From: Rubrivivax sp.
GTDB lineage: Bacteria > Pseudomonadota > Gammaproteobacteria > Burkholderiales > Burkholderiaceae_C
Assembly (NCBI GenBank): GCA_020852865.1
Contig: JADYZZ010000054.1
Span: 99,496-163,495, forward strand
Direction: 5' to 3'
DNA length: 64,000 nucleotides
Shown here one piece after another: positions 44,661 through 53,215 of this stretch; positions within the stretch are counted from its first letter, which is position 1, and each line of letters opens with the position of its first letter. The notes under the pieces were generated by a model. That model did no database searches, was not told the origin of the DNA, and saw nothing but the letters and a program-made list of their open reading frames with translations. The position numbers and the translations under genes are program-made.

Positions 44661-45353
44661 TCAAAGCGTTTCCATGTAGCCCTTGAAGAACTTCAGGCCG
44701 TTGGCGTAATCATTCGTATAAAGGCCGAGGACTTCGCTGGGCGAGTAGGGGAAGACGTAGGGCGCCTTGGGCCAAGGTCCATTGGCATAGAACAGCGCAT
44801 TGAGGAACGCGGCGATCCAGTGGAACTCGTCTGTAGGAGCTTGGTTCTTCAGGATATAGAAGACGCCCGCGGACGAACCGCCGCCGAAGATCGCCTTGAA
44901 AGCGGTATCCTTCGTGGTGCTGTAGTTGACCGGACCGCCAGGACTCAGCCCGTTGGGTGCTGCGTCGAAGTTCTCGTAGAAAGTGGCCGTCCCTCCGCCA
45001 AGTTTGGTGTAGGTATTTGTCGCCTTGTTCTTCGTTGGGTCGTATCCGGGCCAGTGCGATGGGGTCTTGTACCACCCTGGGCTCAAGCCACCGCAGGTCT
45101 TGAGCGAACCGCCGGTCGAGTGTGCAGCCGAGCCGACACCCGAGACGGTGCACATCAGGCCGTTCTGGGTCACCGACTGGGTCAGGGCGAGCGTCTGGAT
45201 CGGCGCCGCAGCCGCAACCGCCGCAGTGCCGGTGCCGAGGCCCTTGAGCAATCGCCGGCGCCGCACCTGCGCCTCGGAAAGAGCCGCTCCAGTGCTCGAA
45301 CCAGGCTGAAGCGGACCGGGATCGACATCCAGTGAAGGTCGTTGCTCGCTCAT
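44661..45353 (-). CDS. Tat-exported protein of the HPr-rel-A operon, unknown function
   Basis: A 230-residue protein with no enzyme family I recognise. The first ~28 residues are acidic and polar, followed by a twin-arginine-like signal (VRRRRLLKGLGTGTAAVAAA). The mature part contains CTVSG and KTCGGLS (two Cys), an aromatic block CGGLSPGWYKTPSHWPGYD, EFHWIAAFLNALFYANG, and the C-terminal YPYSPSEVLGLYTNDYANG-like end. The block with Trp, Tyr and Pro resembles other exported proteins with GYWKNHP-type motifs, but this is only a visual likeness. First gene of the operon, so it is the best candidate for the substrate of the PqqD-kinase machinery. ATG 45353 is chosen; a longer GTG/ATG start adds nothing recognisable. 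Confidence 0.6.
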   Translation of the reverse strand: MSEQRPSLDVDPGPLQPGSSTGAALSEAQVRRRRLLKGLGTGTAAVAAAAPIQTLALTQSVTQNGLMCTVSGVGSAAHSTGGSLKTCGGLSPGWYKTPSHWPGYDPTKNKATNTYTKLGGGTATFYENFDAAPNGLSPGGPVNYSTTKDTAFKAIFGGGSSAGVFYILKNQAPTDEFHWIAAFLNALFYANGPWPKAPYVFPYSPSEVLGLYTNDYANGLKFFKGYMETL

Positions 45354-45909
45354 GCTGTCGTTCCAATCCTGGAGTCGTGTTTCAGTCGGCGAAGGGCCAA
45401 ACCACACGCAGATGCCTGCTCGCCGGCATCCTAGCGCCCTTGCAGACGAAATCCTGACACTGGATGCTCACGGGGCGAAGTGTTTCACAGTTGCGTGCAG
45501 CGGAGAAGCGCCTTCACCCCCCCGGAACAGGGTGCCGGAGACGAGGGTCCGGCGGCGGCCAAGGCATCGGGAAGCGGCGCCGAAGGGAGTGCTCCGATGC
45601 CCTTTCGTGCGCGATACAGGGCCGGGATTGCCGGCAGGAGGTCGAGTCCGGCTGCCCTAAGCGCAGGCCGCTCGAGGGAATTCGCGCATGGCCAGCGCGC
45701 GGAATTCGAGCAGACGAGAAGACGACGAGTGCCTGGGTCGAAGCGCCGTTGGCCTGCGCACCGGGAACGCCGGGGGCTCCAGGTGATCGCCGCGGCGGCG
45801 AACACGCGATCGAGCGCCTCGTGCCCATCTTGCCGCCTGTGCCCCCTGCGCGGCAGGCAAGCCCGGCGCCGCGGCGGCGCGGCCACGCGCCCGCTGCGCA
45901 GGCCGCAGA
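45354..45909. other. Intergenic region without a supported gene
   Basis: A 556-bp gap upstream of the HPr-rel-A operon and downstream of the epimerase gene. Several open frames cross it, but none has a family motif, signal peptide or codon pattern of a real gene. A loose inverted repeat around two GAATTC sites lies at about 45668-45706. The operon promoter should lie near its left end, but no consensus stands out. Confidence 0.5.
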
Positions 45910-46926
45910 CTACGATTTCACGATGCGGTAATAGACCCTATACCAGTCGACGAAGCGCGCGATGCCCACCGCCAGCTCGGTCGCCGGCACGAAACCGACC
46001 CATTGCTGCAGCGCGTCGACGTCGGCATAGGTGGCGGGGACGTCGCCGTCTTGCAGCGGCAGCAGCCGCTTTTCGGCCTGGCGGCCGAGCGCGCGCTCGA
46101 TGCAGGCGATGAACTCCATCAGCGGCACCGGGTTGTGGTTGCCGATGTTGAAGATGCGATACGGCACATTGCTCGTTGCCGGATCGGGCGCTTCGGCACG
46201 GTAGGCGACATCGGGCGCAGCGGGCTTGTCGAGCACGCGCACGACGCCTTCGACGATGTCGTCGACGTAGGTGAAATCGCGCTGCATGCGGCCGTGGTTG
46301 AAGACGTCGATCGGCCGGCCCTCGAGGATCGCCTTGGTGAACAGGAACAGCGCCATGTCCGGCCGCCCCCAGGGCCCGTAGACGGTGAAGAAGCGCAGCC
46401 CCGTCGTCGGCAACCCGAACAGATGGCTGTAGGTGTGCGCCATCAGCTCGTTGGCCTTCTTGGTGGCCGCGTACATGCTCACCGGGTGGTCGACGCTGTC
46501 GTGCTCGGAGAACGGCAGTCTGGTGTTGCCGCCGTAGACGCTCGAGCTCGACGCGTACACGAGGTGCTGCACCCGGTTGTGCCGGCAGCCCTCGAGGACG
46601 TTCATGAAGCCCACGACGTTCGCATCGACGTAGGCGTGCGGATCCTTCAGCGAGTGGCGCACGCCGGCCTGCGCGGCCAGGTGGATGACGCGATCGAAGC
46701 GCTCGTCGGTGAACAGCCTGGCCATCGCGGCACGATCGGCGACGTCCAGCTTCACGAAGCGAAAGCCCGGCTGCGGCTCGAGCCGCGCCAGGCGATCGCG
46801 CTTGAGCTGCACGTCGTAGTAGTCGTTGAGGTTGTCGAGGCCGACGACCTCGTCGCCGCGCGCCAGCAGGCGCTGTGCCGCCGTGCTGCCGATGAAGCCG
46901 GCAGCGCCGGTGACCAGGATTTTCAT
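45910..46926 (-). CDS. UDP-glucuronate 4-epimerase-like NAD-dependent epimerase
   Basis: A 338-residue extended short-chain dehydrogenase. The NAD loop is [17 protein letters not shown] at the N-terminus, and the active site has SSSSVYGGN and YAATKKANE (Tyr-x-x-x-Lys). [16 protein letters not shown] and [20 protein letters not shown] match UDP-glucuronate 4-epimerases, which convert UDP-GlcA to UDP-GalA. It could supply another acidic sugar for the exopolysaccharide. Start ATG 46926 sets the Rossmann strand at residue 2. It stands alone, 37 bp downstream of the pyruvate dehydrogenase gene on the same strand. Confidence 0.88.
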   Translation of the reverse strand: MKILVTGAAGFIGSTAAQRLLARGDEVVGLDNLNDYYDVQLKRDRLARLEPQPGFRFVKLDVADRAAMARLFTDERFDRVIHLAAQAGVRHSLKDPHAYVDANVVGFMNVLEGCRHNRVQHLVYASSSSVYGGNTRLPFSEHDSVDHPVSMYAATKKANELMAHTYSHLFGLPTTGLRFFTVYGPWGRPDMALFLFTKAILEGRPIDVFNHGRMQRDFTYVDDIVEGVVRVLDKPAAPDVAYRAEAPDPATSNVPYRIFNIGNHNPVPLMEFIACIERALGRQAEKRLLPLQDGDVPATYADVDALQQWVGFVPATELAVGIARFVDWYRVYYRIVKS

Positions 46927-46963
46927 GGGCGCGGATTCTCGCATCCGCCCCTCGCGCAAGCGG

Positions 46964-49684
46964 CTACTTGAGCCAGGGCGCGCGCGCGTCCGGCGCGGGA
47001 TTCAGCACGCTCAGCGCGGCTTTCGCCGTTGCGGCCGGCAGCACGCCCTGGCGCGCCAGCGCGTCGAGCGCGGCCAGCGCGATGTGCTCGGCGTCGACTT
47101 CGAAGAAACGCCGCAGGTCGCGCCGCGTGGCGCTGCGGCCGAAGCCGTCGGTGCCCAGCGTGACATAGGGCGCGCCGACGTACTCGGCAACGAGCTGCGG
47201 CAGCGCGCGCACGTAGTCGGTGGCCGCGACGACGGGCAGCGTGCCGCCCAGACAGCGCTCGACGCGGCTCACCAGCGCCAGCTCGCTGCCGCCGCCGATG
47301 CGGTTGAGCCGCTGCGCGTCGCGTGCCTGGCGCGCCAGTTCGGTGAAGCTGGTGGCGCTCCAGACCTCGGCGGCAACGCCGTGGCGCTCGCGCAGGAGTT
47401 CGGCCGCGGCGATCACCTCGCGCAAGATGCTGCCCGAACCCACCAGGCGCACCTGCGGGCGCTCGGGCGCATGGGCCGGAAGCCGGTACAGGCCGCTCAC
47501 GATGTCGTCCACGCTCACGCCCTCGGGCCAGGGCGGCTGCGCCTGGTTTTCGTTGGTCACCGTGACGTAATGGAATTCGTCGGCCTGCTCCTCGAGCAGC
47601 CGCTTCGTGCCGTGGGCGACGATGGCGGCCAGTTCGTAGCCGAAGGCGGGGTCGTAGGCGCGGCAGGTGGGGATCGTGCTCGCCGCGAGGTGGCTCGCAC
47701 CGTCCTGGTGCTGCAGGCCCTCGCCGCTCAAGGTGGTGCGCCCGGCGGTCGCGCCGACGAGGAAGCCGCGCGCGCGGCTGTCGGCGGCGCAGTAGATCAG
47801 ATCGCCGACGCGGCGAAAGCCGAAGCACGAGTAGAAGATGTAGAAAGGCAGCATCGGCACGCCATGCGTGCTGTAGCTGGTGGCGGCGGCGATCCAGCTG
47901 CCCAGGGCGCCGGCTTCGTTGATGCCCTCCTCGAGGATCTGCCCGGTGCGGCTTTCCTTGTAGTAGAGCCGCTCGTCGCGGTCCTCGGGCTCGTAGAGCT
48001 GGCCCTGCGCGGCGTAGATCGCCACTTCGCGAAACAGGCTCTGCATGCCGAAGGTGCGCGCCTCGTCGGCGACGATGGGCACGACGGCGGGCCCGACCGT
48101 CGGATCGCGCAGCAGCGCGGTGAGCTGCTGCACGAAGGCCATCGTCGTGCTCATCTCGCGGCCCGCCTGGCGCGCGGCCAGGCGCACCGCCTCCGAGGGC
48201 GCCGGCGCCAGCACCACGGGTGCGGCCGCGCTGCGCGCCGGCAGCCAGCCTCCGAGCGCACGCCGGCGCGCGTGCAGGTAGCGCATCTCGGGGCTCGCCG
48301 CGTCGGGGCGGTAGAACGCGAGCGCCTTCACCGCGTCGTCCGCGAGCGGCAGCGCGAAGCGGTCGCGGAACGCGAGCAGCGCCTCGTCGTCGAGCTTCTT
48401 TTGCTGGTGCGAGCCCATGCGGCCCTGACCCCAGTGGCCCATGCCGTAGCCCTTCTTGGTCTGCGCCAGGATCACGCTCGGGCGGCCGCGGTGGTTCACC
48501 GCCGCGTGGTAGGCGGCGTGGATCTTCAGCGGGTCGTGGCCGCCGCGGCGCAGGCGGTCGATGTCCTCGTCGGACAGGTGCGCCGCGAGCTGCTGCAGCT
48601 CGGGATACTTGTTGAAGAAATGCTCGCGGTTGAAGCGCCCGTCGGTGGCGGCGTATTTCTGGAACTCGCCATCCACCGTCTCGTGCAGGCGGCGCAGCAG
48701 CACGCCATCGGTGTCGGCGGCAAAGAGCGGATCCCAGTCGCTGCCCCAGAGCAGCTTGACGACGTTCCAGCCGGCGCCGGCAAAGAGGCCTTCGAGCTCC
48801 TGCACGATGGAGCCGTTGCCGCGCACCGGACCGTCCAGGCGCTGCAGGTTGCAGTTGACGACGAAGACGAGGTTGTCCAGGCCCTCGCGCGCGGCCAGCG
48901 ACAGGCCGGCGAGCGACTCGGGCTCGTCCATCTCGCCGTCGCCGACGAAGGCCCAGACGCGCCGCCCGCGCGTGTCGAGCAGCGCACGGTCGTGCAGGTA
49001 GCGCATGAAGCGCGCCTGGTAGATGGCGGTCAGCGGCCCCAGGCCCATCGAGCCGGTGGGGAACTGCCAGAAGTCGGGCATCAACCAGGGATGGCAGTAC
49101 GAGCTGAGGCCGTCGCCCGCCGTCTCCTGGCGAAACCGGAGCAGGCGCTCGGCCGGCAGCCGCCCTTCGAGGAAGGCGCGCGCGTAGACGCCGGGCGAGG
49201 CATGCGGCTGGAAGAACACGAGGTCGCCGCCCTGCCCGCCGCCGGGCTGGCCGTCGACACCCGGCCCGGCGCGGAAGAAATGGTTGAAGCCGACCTCGAA
49301 CAGATCGGCGATCGACGCGTAGGTGGCGATGTGGCCGCCGAGTTCGCCGCTCACGCGGCTGGCGCGCACCACCATGGCCAGCGCGTTCCAGCGCACGATG
49401 GCCGACAGGCGTGCCTCGAGCACGAGGTCGCCCGGGTACTGCGGCTGGCGATCCAGCGTGACGCTGTTGACGTAGGGCGTGTTCAGCACCGGCGGCAGCG
49501 GCACGCGCTGCGCGCGCGCCGCATCGAGCAGGCGGCGCAGGATGTAGGTGCCGCGCTCGCGGCCCTCGTGCTGCACCAGCGTGGCGAAGGCGTCGAGCCA
49601 CTCGCGCGTCTCGGCCGGATCGGCGTCGGGCGCGATCACGCGCCACGGCGCCAGCGGGTTCGGCAGGTCGGGTTCGGACGACAT
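46964..49684 (-). CDS. aceE: Pyruvate dehydrogenase E1 component, homodimeric type
   Basis: A 906-residue thiamine-diphosphate enzyme that decarboxylates pyruvate and acetylates the lipoyl arm of E2. The TPP motif is [12 protein letters not shown] followed by [32 protein letters not shown] near residue 70 and [14 protein letters not shown] are family hallmarks. Length matches AceE (about 890). No aceF or lpd gene is adjacent: the epimerase and the creatininase gene flank it, so it is an orphan or second copy. A hexanucleotide repeat lies 12-53 bp upstream of the ATG, and no Shine-Dalgarno is evident. Confidence 0.95.
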   Translation of the reverse strand: MSSEPDLPNPLAPWRVIAPDADPAETREWLDAFATLVQHEGRERGTYILRRLLDAARAQRVPLPPVLNTPYVNSVTLDRQPQYPGDLVLEARLSAIVRWNALAMVVRASRVSGELGGHIATYASIADLFEVGFNHFFRAGPGVDGQPGGGQGGDLVFFQPHASPGVYARAFLEGRLPAERLLRFRQETAGDGLSSYCHPWLMPDFWQFPTGSMGLGPLTAIYQARFMRYLHDRALLDTRGRRVWAFVGDGEMDEPESLAGLSLAAREGLDNLVFVVNCNLQRLDGPVRGNGSIVQELEGLFAGAGWNVVKLLWGSDWDPLFAADTDGVLLRRLHETVDGEFQKYAATDGRFNREHFFNKYPELQQLAAHLSDEDIDRLRRGGHDPLKIHAAYHAAVNHRGRPSVILAQTKKGYGMGHWGQGRMGSHQQKKLDDEALLAFRDRFALPLADDAVKALAFYRPDAASPEMRYLHARRRALGGWLPARSAAAPVVLAPAPSEAVRLAARQAGREMSTTMAFVQQLTALLRDPTVGPAVVPIVADEARTFGMQSLFREVAIYAAQGQLYEPEDRDERLYYKESRTGQILEEGINEAGALGSWIAAATSYSTHGVPMLPFYIFYSCFGFRRVGDLIYCAADSRARGFLVGATAGRTTLSGEGLQHQDGASHLAASTIPTCRAYDPAFGYELAAIVAHGTKRLLEEQADEFHYVTVTNENQAQPPWPEGVSVDDIVSGLYRLPAHAPERPQVRLVGSGSILREVIAAAELLRERHGVAAEVWSATSFTELARQARDAQRLNRIGGGSELALVSRVERCLGGTLPVVAATDYVRALPQLVAEYVGAPYVTLGTDGFGRSATRRDLRRFFEVDAEHIALAALDALARQGVLPAATAKAALSVLNPAPDARAPWLK

Positions 49685-49695
49685 CGGCCCGATTG

Positions 49696-49737
49696 TGCGG
49701 CTGCGGCTGCGGCTGCGGCTGCGGCTGCGGCTGCGGC
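49696..49737. repeat. TGCGGC hexanucleotide tandem repeat (7 copies)
   Basis: Seven perfect TGCGGC units between the aceE start (49684) and the creatininase stop (49755). Being in the 5' region of aceE, a change in copy number would alter promoter or leader spacing, not protein sequence. Confidence 0.9.
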
Positions 49738-49754
49738 GGCCCGCGCCGCGCCCT

Positions 49755-50576
49755 TCAGCGCCAGGCCGGCGCGTTGCCCAGACGCGCCAGCGGGTAGGCG
49801 TCGACTTCGGCCAGCAGCTCGACGAAGCGGCTGGAGACGAAGTCGAGCACGGCCTGGCCCGTTTCGGCCGTGGCGCTGGCGGCGTCGCCGCAGGCGCCCA
49901 GCGGGTTCAGGTCCTGCGCCTGCCAGCCGATCTTGGCGCGCGGCGTGATCGACAGATAGCGGTTCTCGCGCGCCAGCGTCTCGGTGAGCGAGCCGAAGTT
50001 CTGCCGCCGCTCCAGGCGCACCCGGTGCGGCGCGAGCGCCATCATCAGAGAGGTCTCGAGCTCGCCGCCGTGGATGCCGTGCGCCAGTTCGTGCTCGCCG
50101 ACCAGACCCGGCGGCAGGCCGAGCGTGTACCAGCTGCTGGCGACGACGAGGATGCCGTGGCGCTCGCGCAGGTCACGCGTGACGATGTCCATCGCGTTCA
50201 TCTGGCCGCCGTGGCCGTTGAAGAACACGAGCTTCCTGACGCCGCTGGCGACGACGCCGGCGGCCAGCTCCGACCAGTAGGCGACGAGCGTCGCCAGCGA
50301 CAGCGTCAGCGTGCCCGGGTAGAGCGCATGCTCGTTGCTCTTGCCGACTTGCGCCGTGGGCAGGAAGAGCACCGGCAGCGCCGGCGGCAGCTTCGCAATC
50401 GCCGCGTGCACGATGCCCTCGACGATGGTGGTGTCGGTCGACAGGGGCAGGTGCGGCCCGTGCTGCTCGGTGGCCGCCAGCGGCAGCACGGCGACGAGGC
50501 GCGCGCGATCCATCTGCGCGAGCGACTCGGTGGTCTGGTCGGCCCAGTAGCGGCTGGCGGGGGCTAGGCTCGGCAT
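49755..50576 (-). CDS. Creatininase-family amidohydrolase
   Basis: A 273-residue metal-dependent hydrolase of the creatininase/MftE-like family. Metal-ligand motifs are LPLAATEQHGPHLPLSTDTT near the N-terminus, FFNGHGGQMNAMD, and GIHGGELETSLMM. Family members hydrolyse creatinine or other cyclic amides, or trim peptides in cofactor biosynthesis; the substrate here is unknown. The ATG at 50576 is preferred over the one at 50582 because the GGAG box then lies six bases upstream. It is the gene just upstream of aceE, separated by a repeat, and 97 bp downstream of the M16 protease gene. Confidence 0.88.
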   Translation of the reverse strand: MPSLAPASRYWADQTTESLAQMDRARLVAVLPLAATEQHGPHLPLSTDTTIVEGIVHAAIAKLPPALPVLFLPTAQVGKSNEHALYPGTLTLSLATLVAYWSELAAGVVASGVRKLVFFNGHGGQMNAMDIVTRDLRERHGILVVASSWYTLGLPPGLVGEHELAHGIHGGELETSLMMALAPHRVRLERRQNFGSLTETLARENRYLSITPRAKIGWQAQDLNPLGACGDAASATAETGQAVLDFVSSRFVELLAEVDAYPLARLGNAPAWR

Positions 50577-50673
50577 GCGCATCTCCGGTTGCAGCGCGCG
50601 CGGCGCGCGCGGGGTGGCCCGCGCCGGGCCTTGCGCCGCGCCGGCACGGCCGCGGCGTCGGCACGGCCGCGCC

Positions 50674-51942
50674 TCACGACAGCACGCGCGCGGCGATCTG
50701 CCGCAGGCGCTCGCGCGTGCCGCGCTCCACCTTGCCGCTCACGGCCAGCGCCACCTCGTGCGCCAGCATGCGCTCGAAGGCCGAGCGCACCTGCTCGCCG
50801 CTCACGGCCGCGACGGCCTCGGCGCGTTCGGCGCGGCTGCGCACGCGCGCGAGCGCGAACCAGTCGAGTGCGGCGTCCTCGAGCACCTGCAGCGGGCGCT
50901 CCTCGCGGCGCAGCGCACGCACCGCGAGCTGACGCTGCGCACGCTCCAGGTCCACCGCGTCGACGCGCTCGGCCTGCCGGCGCAGCAGGCCCAGCGTCGC
51001 GGCGAGCAGCTCGTCGAGCGAGCGCGGTCCGGTGGAGGCCTCGACGACGAACTGGCCGCACATGTCCAGCAGGTCGGCCGAGCAGGCGGCGTAATAGGCC
51101 AGGCCGCGCTGCTCGCGCAGCGTGTCGAGCAGCGGACTGCTCATGCCCTCGCCGAGCACGGCGGCGGCCACCAGGCCGCTCGCGTCGGCCGCGCGCAGCG
51201 CGGGCAGCGGGAAGCCGAGCACGAGATGGGTCTGGCTCGAGCCCTCCTGCGCCTTGGTGCGGATGCCGCCCTCGTAGGCCGGCACCTCGACGACGTTGGG
51301 CGTGCCGCGCGCCATGTCGCCGAACGCGGCCTCGGCGGCGCGCAGCACGGCGTCGGCGTCCACCGCGCCGGCCGCGGCGACGACGACGTTGCAGCCGGTG
51401 TAGCCGCGCGCCAGATGCGCCAGCAGCTCGGCGCGCGTGAAGCGCTCGATGTTGGCGCGTGTGCCGATCACCGGCTGCGCCGCCGGGTGCAGGCCGAAGC
51501 AGCAGCGGTCGAACAGCTTGAACGCGGTCGCCAGCGGGTCGTCCTCGTCCTCGGCGAACTCGTGCAGCAGCACCTGGCGCTCGCGCGCGAGCTCGGCGGG
51601 CGGCAGCGTGGCGTGGCGCACGATGTCGCCCAGCATCGCGACGAACCGCGGCGCGTGCTGCGGCAGGCCCAGCATATGGTAGGCGGTGTGGTCCTTGTCG
51701 GTGTGGGCGTTGACCTCGGCGCCCAGGCGCTCGGCGTCGAGGTTGATGCGGCGCGCGTCGCGCGTGGCGGTGCCCTTGAACGCCATGTGCTCGAGCACAT
51801 GGCCGATGCCGCTCAGAGCGCGGCTTTCGTGTGCACTGCCCCAGCGCACGAACACGCCCACGCCGCAGCTGCGCCACAGCGGCGAGTGCGCCACCTGCAC
51901 GCACACGCCGTTGGCCAGCGTGTGGGTGGCGAGCGCCGTCAC
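50674..51942 (-). CDS. M16-family zinc peptidase
   Basis: A 422-residue M16B peptidase similar to processing peptidases and PqqF-like enzymes. The inverted zinc motif is GHVLEHMAFKGT (HxxEH) near residue 48, with the third ligand expected in LLHEFAEDEDDP. The second half (VVVAAAGAVDADAVLRAAEA and YYAACSADLLDMCGQFVVEA) is the inactive M16C-like lobe. No signal peptide is present, so it is cytoplasmic. It follows the thiolase gene by 22 bp, and together they may be cotranscribed. The natural substrate is unknown. Confidence 0.92.
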   Translation of the reverse strand: MTALATHTLANGVCVQVAHSPLWRSCGVGVFVRWGSAHESRALSGIGHVLEHMAFKGTATRDARRINLDAERLGAEVNAHTDKDHTAYHMLGLPQHAPRFVAMLGDIVRHATLPPAELARERQVLLHEFAEDEDDPLATAFKLFDRCCFGLHPAAQPVIGTRANIERFTRAELLAHLARGYTGCNVVVAAAGAVDADAVLRAAEAAFGDMARGTPNVVEVPAYEGGIRTKAQEGSSQTHLVLGFPLPALRAADASGLVAAAVLGEGMSSPLLDTLREQRGLAYYAACSADLLDMCGQFVVEASTGPRSLDELLAATLGLLRRQAERVDAVDLERAQRQLAVRALRREERPLQVLEDAALDWFALARVRSRAERAEAVAAVSGEQVRSAFERMLAHEVALAVSGKVERGTRERLRQIAARVLS

Positions 51943-51964
51943 GCCGCGTCCCGCTGGCGGCGCA

Positions 51965-53170
51965 CTAGACGCGCTCCAGCACGAGCGCGATGCCCTGGCC
52001 GACGCCGATGCACATCGTTGCCAGCGCGTAGCGCCCGCCGCTGCGCACGAGCTGGTTGACCGCCGTCGTCGCCAGCCGCGCGCCGCTGGCGCCCAGCGGG
52101 TGGCCGAGCGCGATCGCGCCGCCGTTGGGGTTGACGCGCGGGTCGTCGTCGGCCAGGCCGAGCTGGCGCAGCACCGCCAGGCCCTGTGCCGCGAAGGCTT
52201 CGTTGAGTTCGATGACGTCGAGCTGCGCCAGCGCGAGGCCCGTGCGCTCGAGCACCTTGCGCGTGGCCGGCGCCGGGCCGATGCCCATGATGCGCGGCGC
52301 CACGCCGGCCACCGCCATGCCGACGACGCGCGCGCGCGGCGTCAGGCCGTGGCGGCGCGCTGCCGCCTCGCCGGCGACGATGAGCGCGCAGGCGCCGTCG
52401 TTCACGCCGCTGGCGTTGCCCGCCGTCACCGTGCCGTCGGGCCGCACCACGCCTTGCAGCCGCGCCAGCGCGTCGAGGCTGGTCTCGCGCGGATGCTCGT
52501 CGCGTGCGACGACGACCGGCTCGCCTTTCTTCGGCGCGAGCGTGACCGGGACGATCTCGGCGTCGAAGACGCCGCTCGCCTGCGCCGCCAGCGCCTTGCG
52601 CTGGCTGGCCAGCGCCATGCGGTCCTGCGCCTCGCGCTCGATGCCGAACTCGGCGGCCACGTTCTCGGCCGTCTCGGGCATCGAGTCGACGCCGTAGCGC
52701 TCTTTCAGCAGGCGGTTGACGAAGCGCCAGCCGATCGTCGTGTCGTACACGGCGTTGCCGCGCGCGAACGCGCTCTCGGCCTTGGGCATGACGAAAGGCG
52801 CGCGGCTCATGCTCTCGACGCCGCCGGCGATCACCAGTTCGGCTTCGCCGGCCCTGATGGCGCGCGCCGCGCTGCCCACGGCGTCCAGGCCGCTGCCGCA
52901 CAGGCGGTTGATGGTCGCGCCCGGCACCGTCGGCGGCAGCCCGGCCAGCAGCAGCGCCATGCGCGCGACGTTGCGGTTGTCCTCGCCGGCCTGATTGGCG
53001 CAGCCGTAGAGCACGTCGCTTACCGCCTCCCAGTCGACGCGCGGATTGCGCGCAACCAGCGCCCGCAACGGATGCGCGGCCAGGTCGTCGGTGCGCACCG
53101 AGGCGAGCGCGCCGCCGTAGCGGCCGAAGGGGGTGCGAACGGCGTCGCAGATGTAGGCTTGGGCGGGCAT
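51965..53170 (-). CDS. pcaF: 3-oxoadipyl-CoA / acetyl-CoA C-acyltransferase (thiolase)
   Basis: A 401-residue thiolase that cleaves 3-oxoadipyl-CoA to succinyl-CoA and acetyl-CoA in the beta-ketoadipate pathway. The active-site Cys is in GATINRLCGSGLDAVGSAAR near residue 90, the His/Asn block is NPNGGAIALGHPLGASGARL, and the C-terminal Cys is in ALATMCIGVGQGIAL. MPAQAYICDAVRTPFGRYGG matches PcaF/PaaJ closely. No other aromatic-degradation gene is adjacent, so a general beta-ketothiolase role is also possible. Start at 53170. Confidence 0.9.
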   Translation of the reverse strand: MPAQAYICDAVRTPFGRYGGALASVRTDDLAAHPLRALVARNPRVDWEAVSDVLYGCANQAGEDNRNVARMALLLAGLPPTVPGATINRLCGSGLDAVGSAARAIRAGEAELVIAGGVESMSRAPFVMPKAESAFARGNAVYDTTIGWRFVNRLLKERYGVDSMPETAENVAAEFGIEREAQDRMALASQRKALAAQASGVFDAEIVPVTLAPKKGEPVVVARDEHPRETSLDALARLQGVVRPDGTVTAGNASGVNDGACALIVAGEAAARRHGLTPRARVVGMAVAGVAPRIMGIGPAPATRKVLERTGLALAQLDVIELNEAFAAQGLAVLRQLGLADDDPRVNPNGGAIALGHPLGASGARLATTAVNQLVRSGGRYALATMCIGVGQGIALVLERV

Positions 53171-53215
53171 GGCGGACCTCCGGCGCGCATTGTCGCCGGC
53201 GCGTCCCGCACGGCC

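Noticed and set aside
45485..45886. Possible small gene on the minus strand in the gap before the HPr-rel-A operon
   Set aside because: No motif, no signal peptide, no ribosome-binding site, and several equally long frames overlap it.
49696..49737. CRISPR-like repeat
   Set aside because: Simple contiguous 6-bp repeat without spacers.
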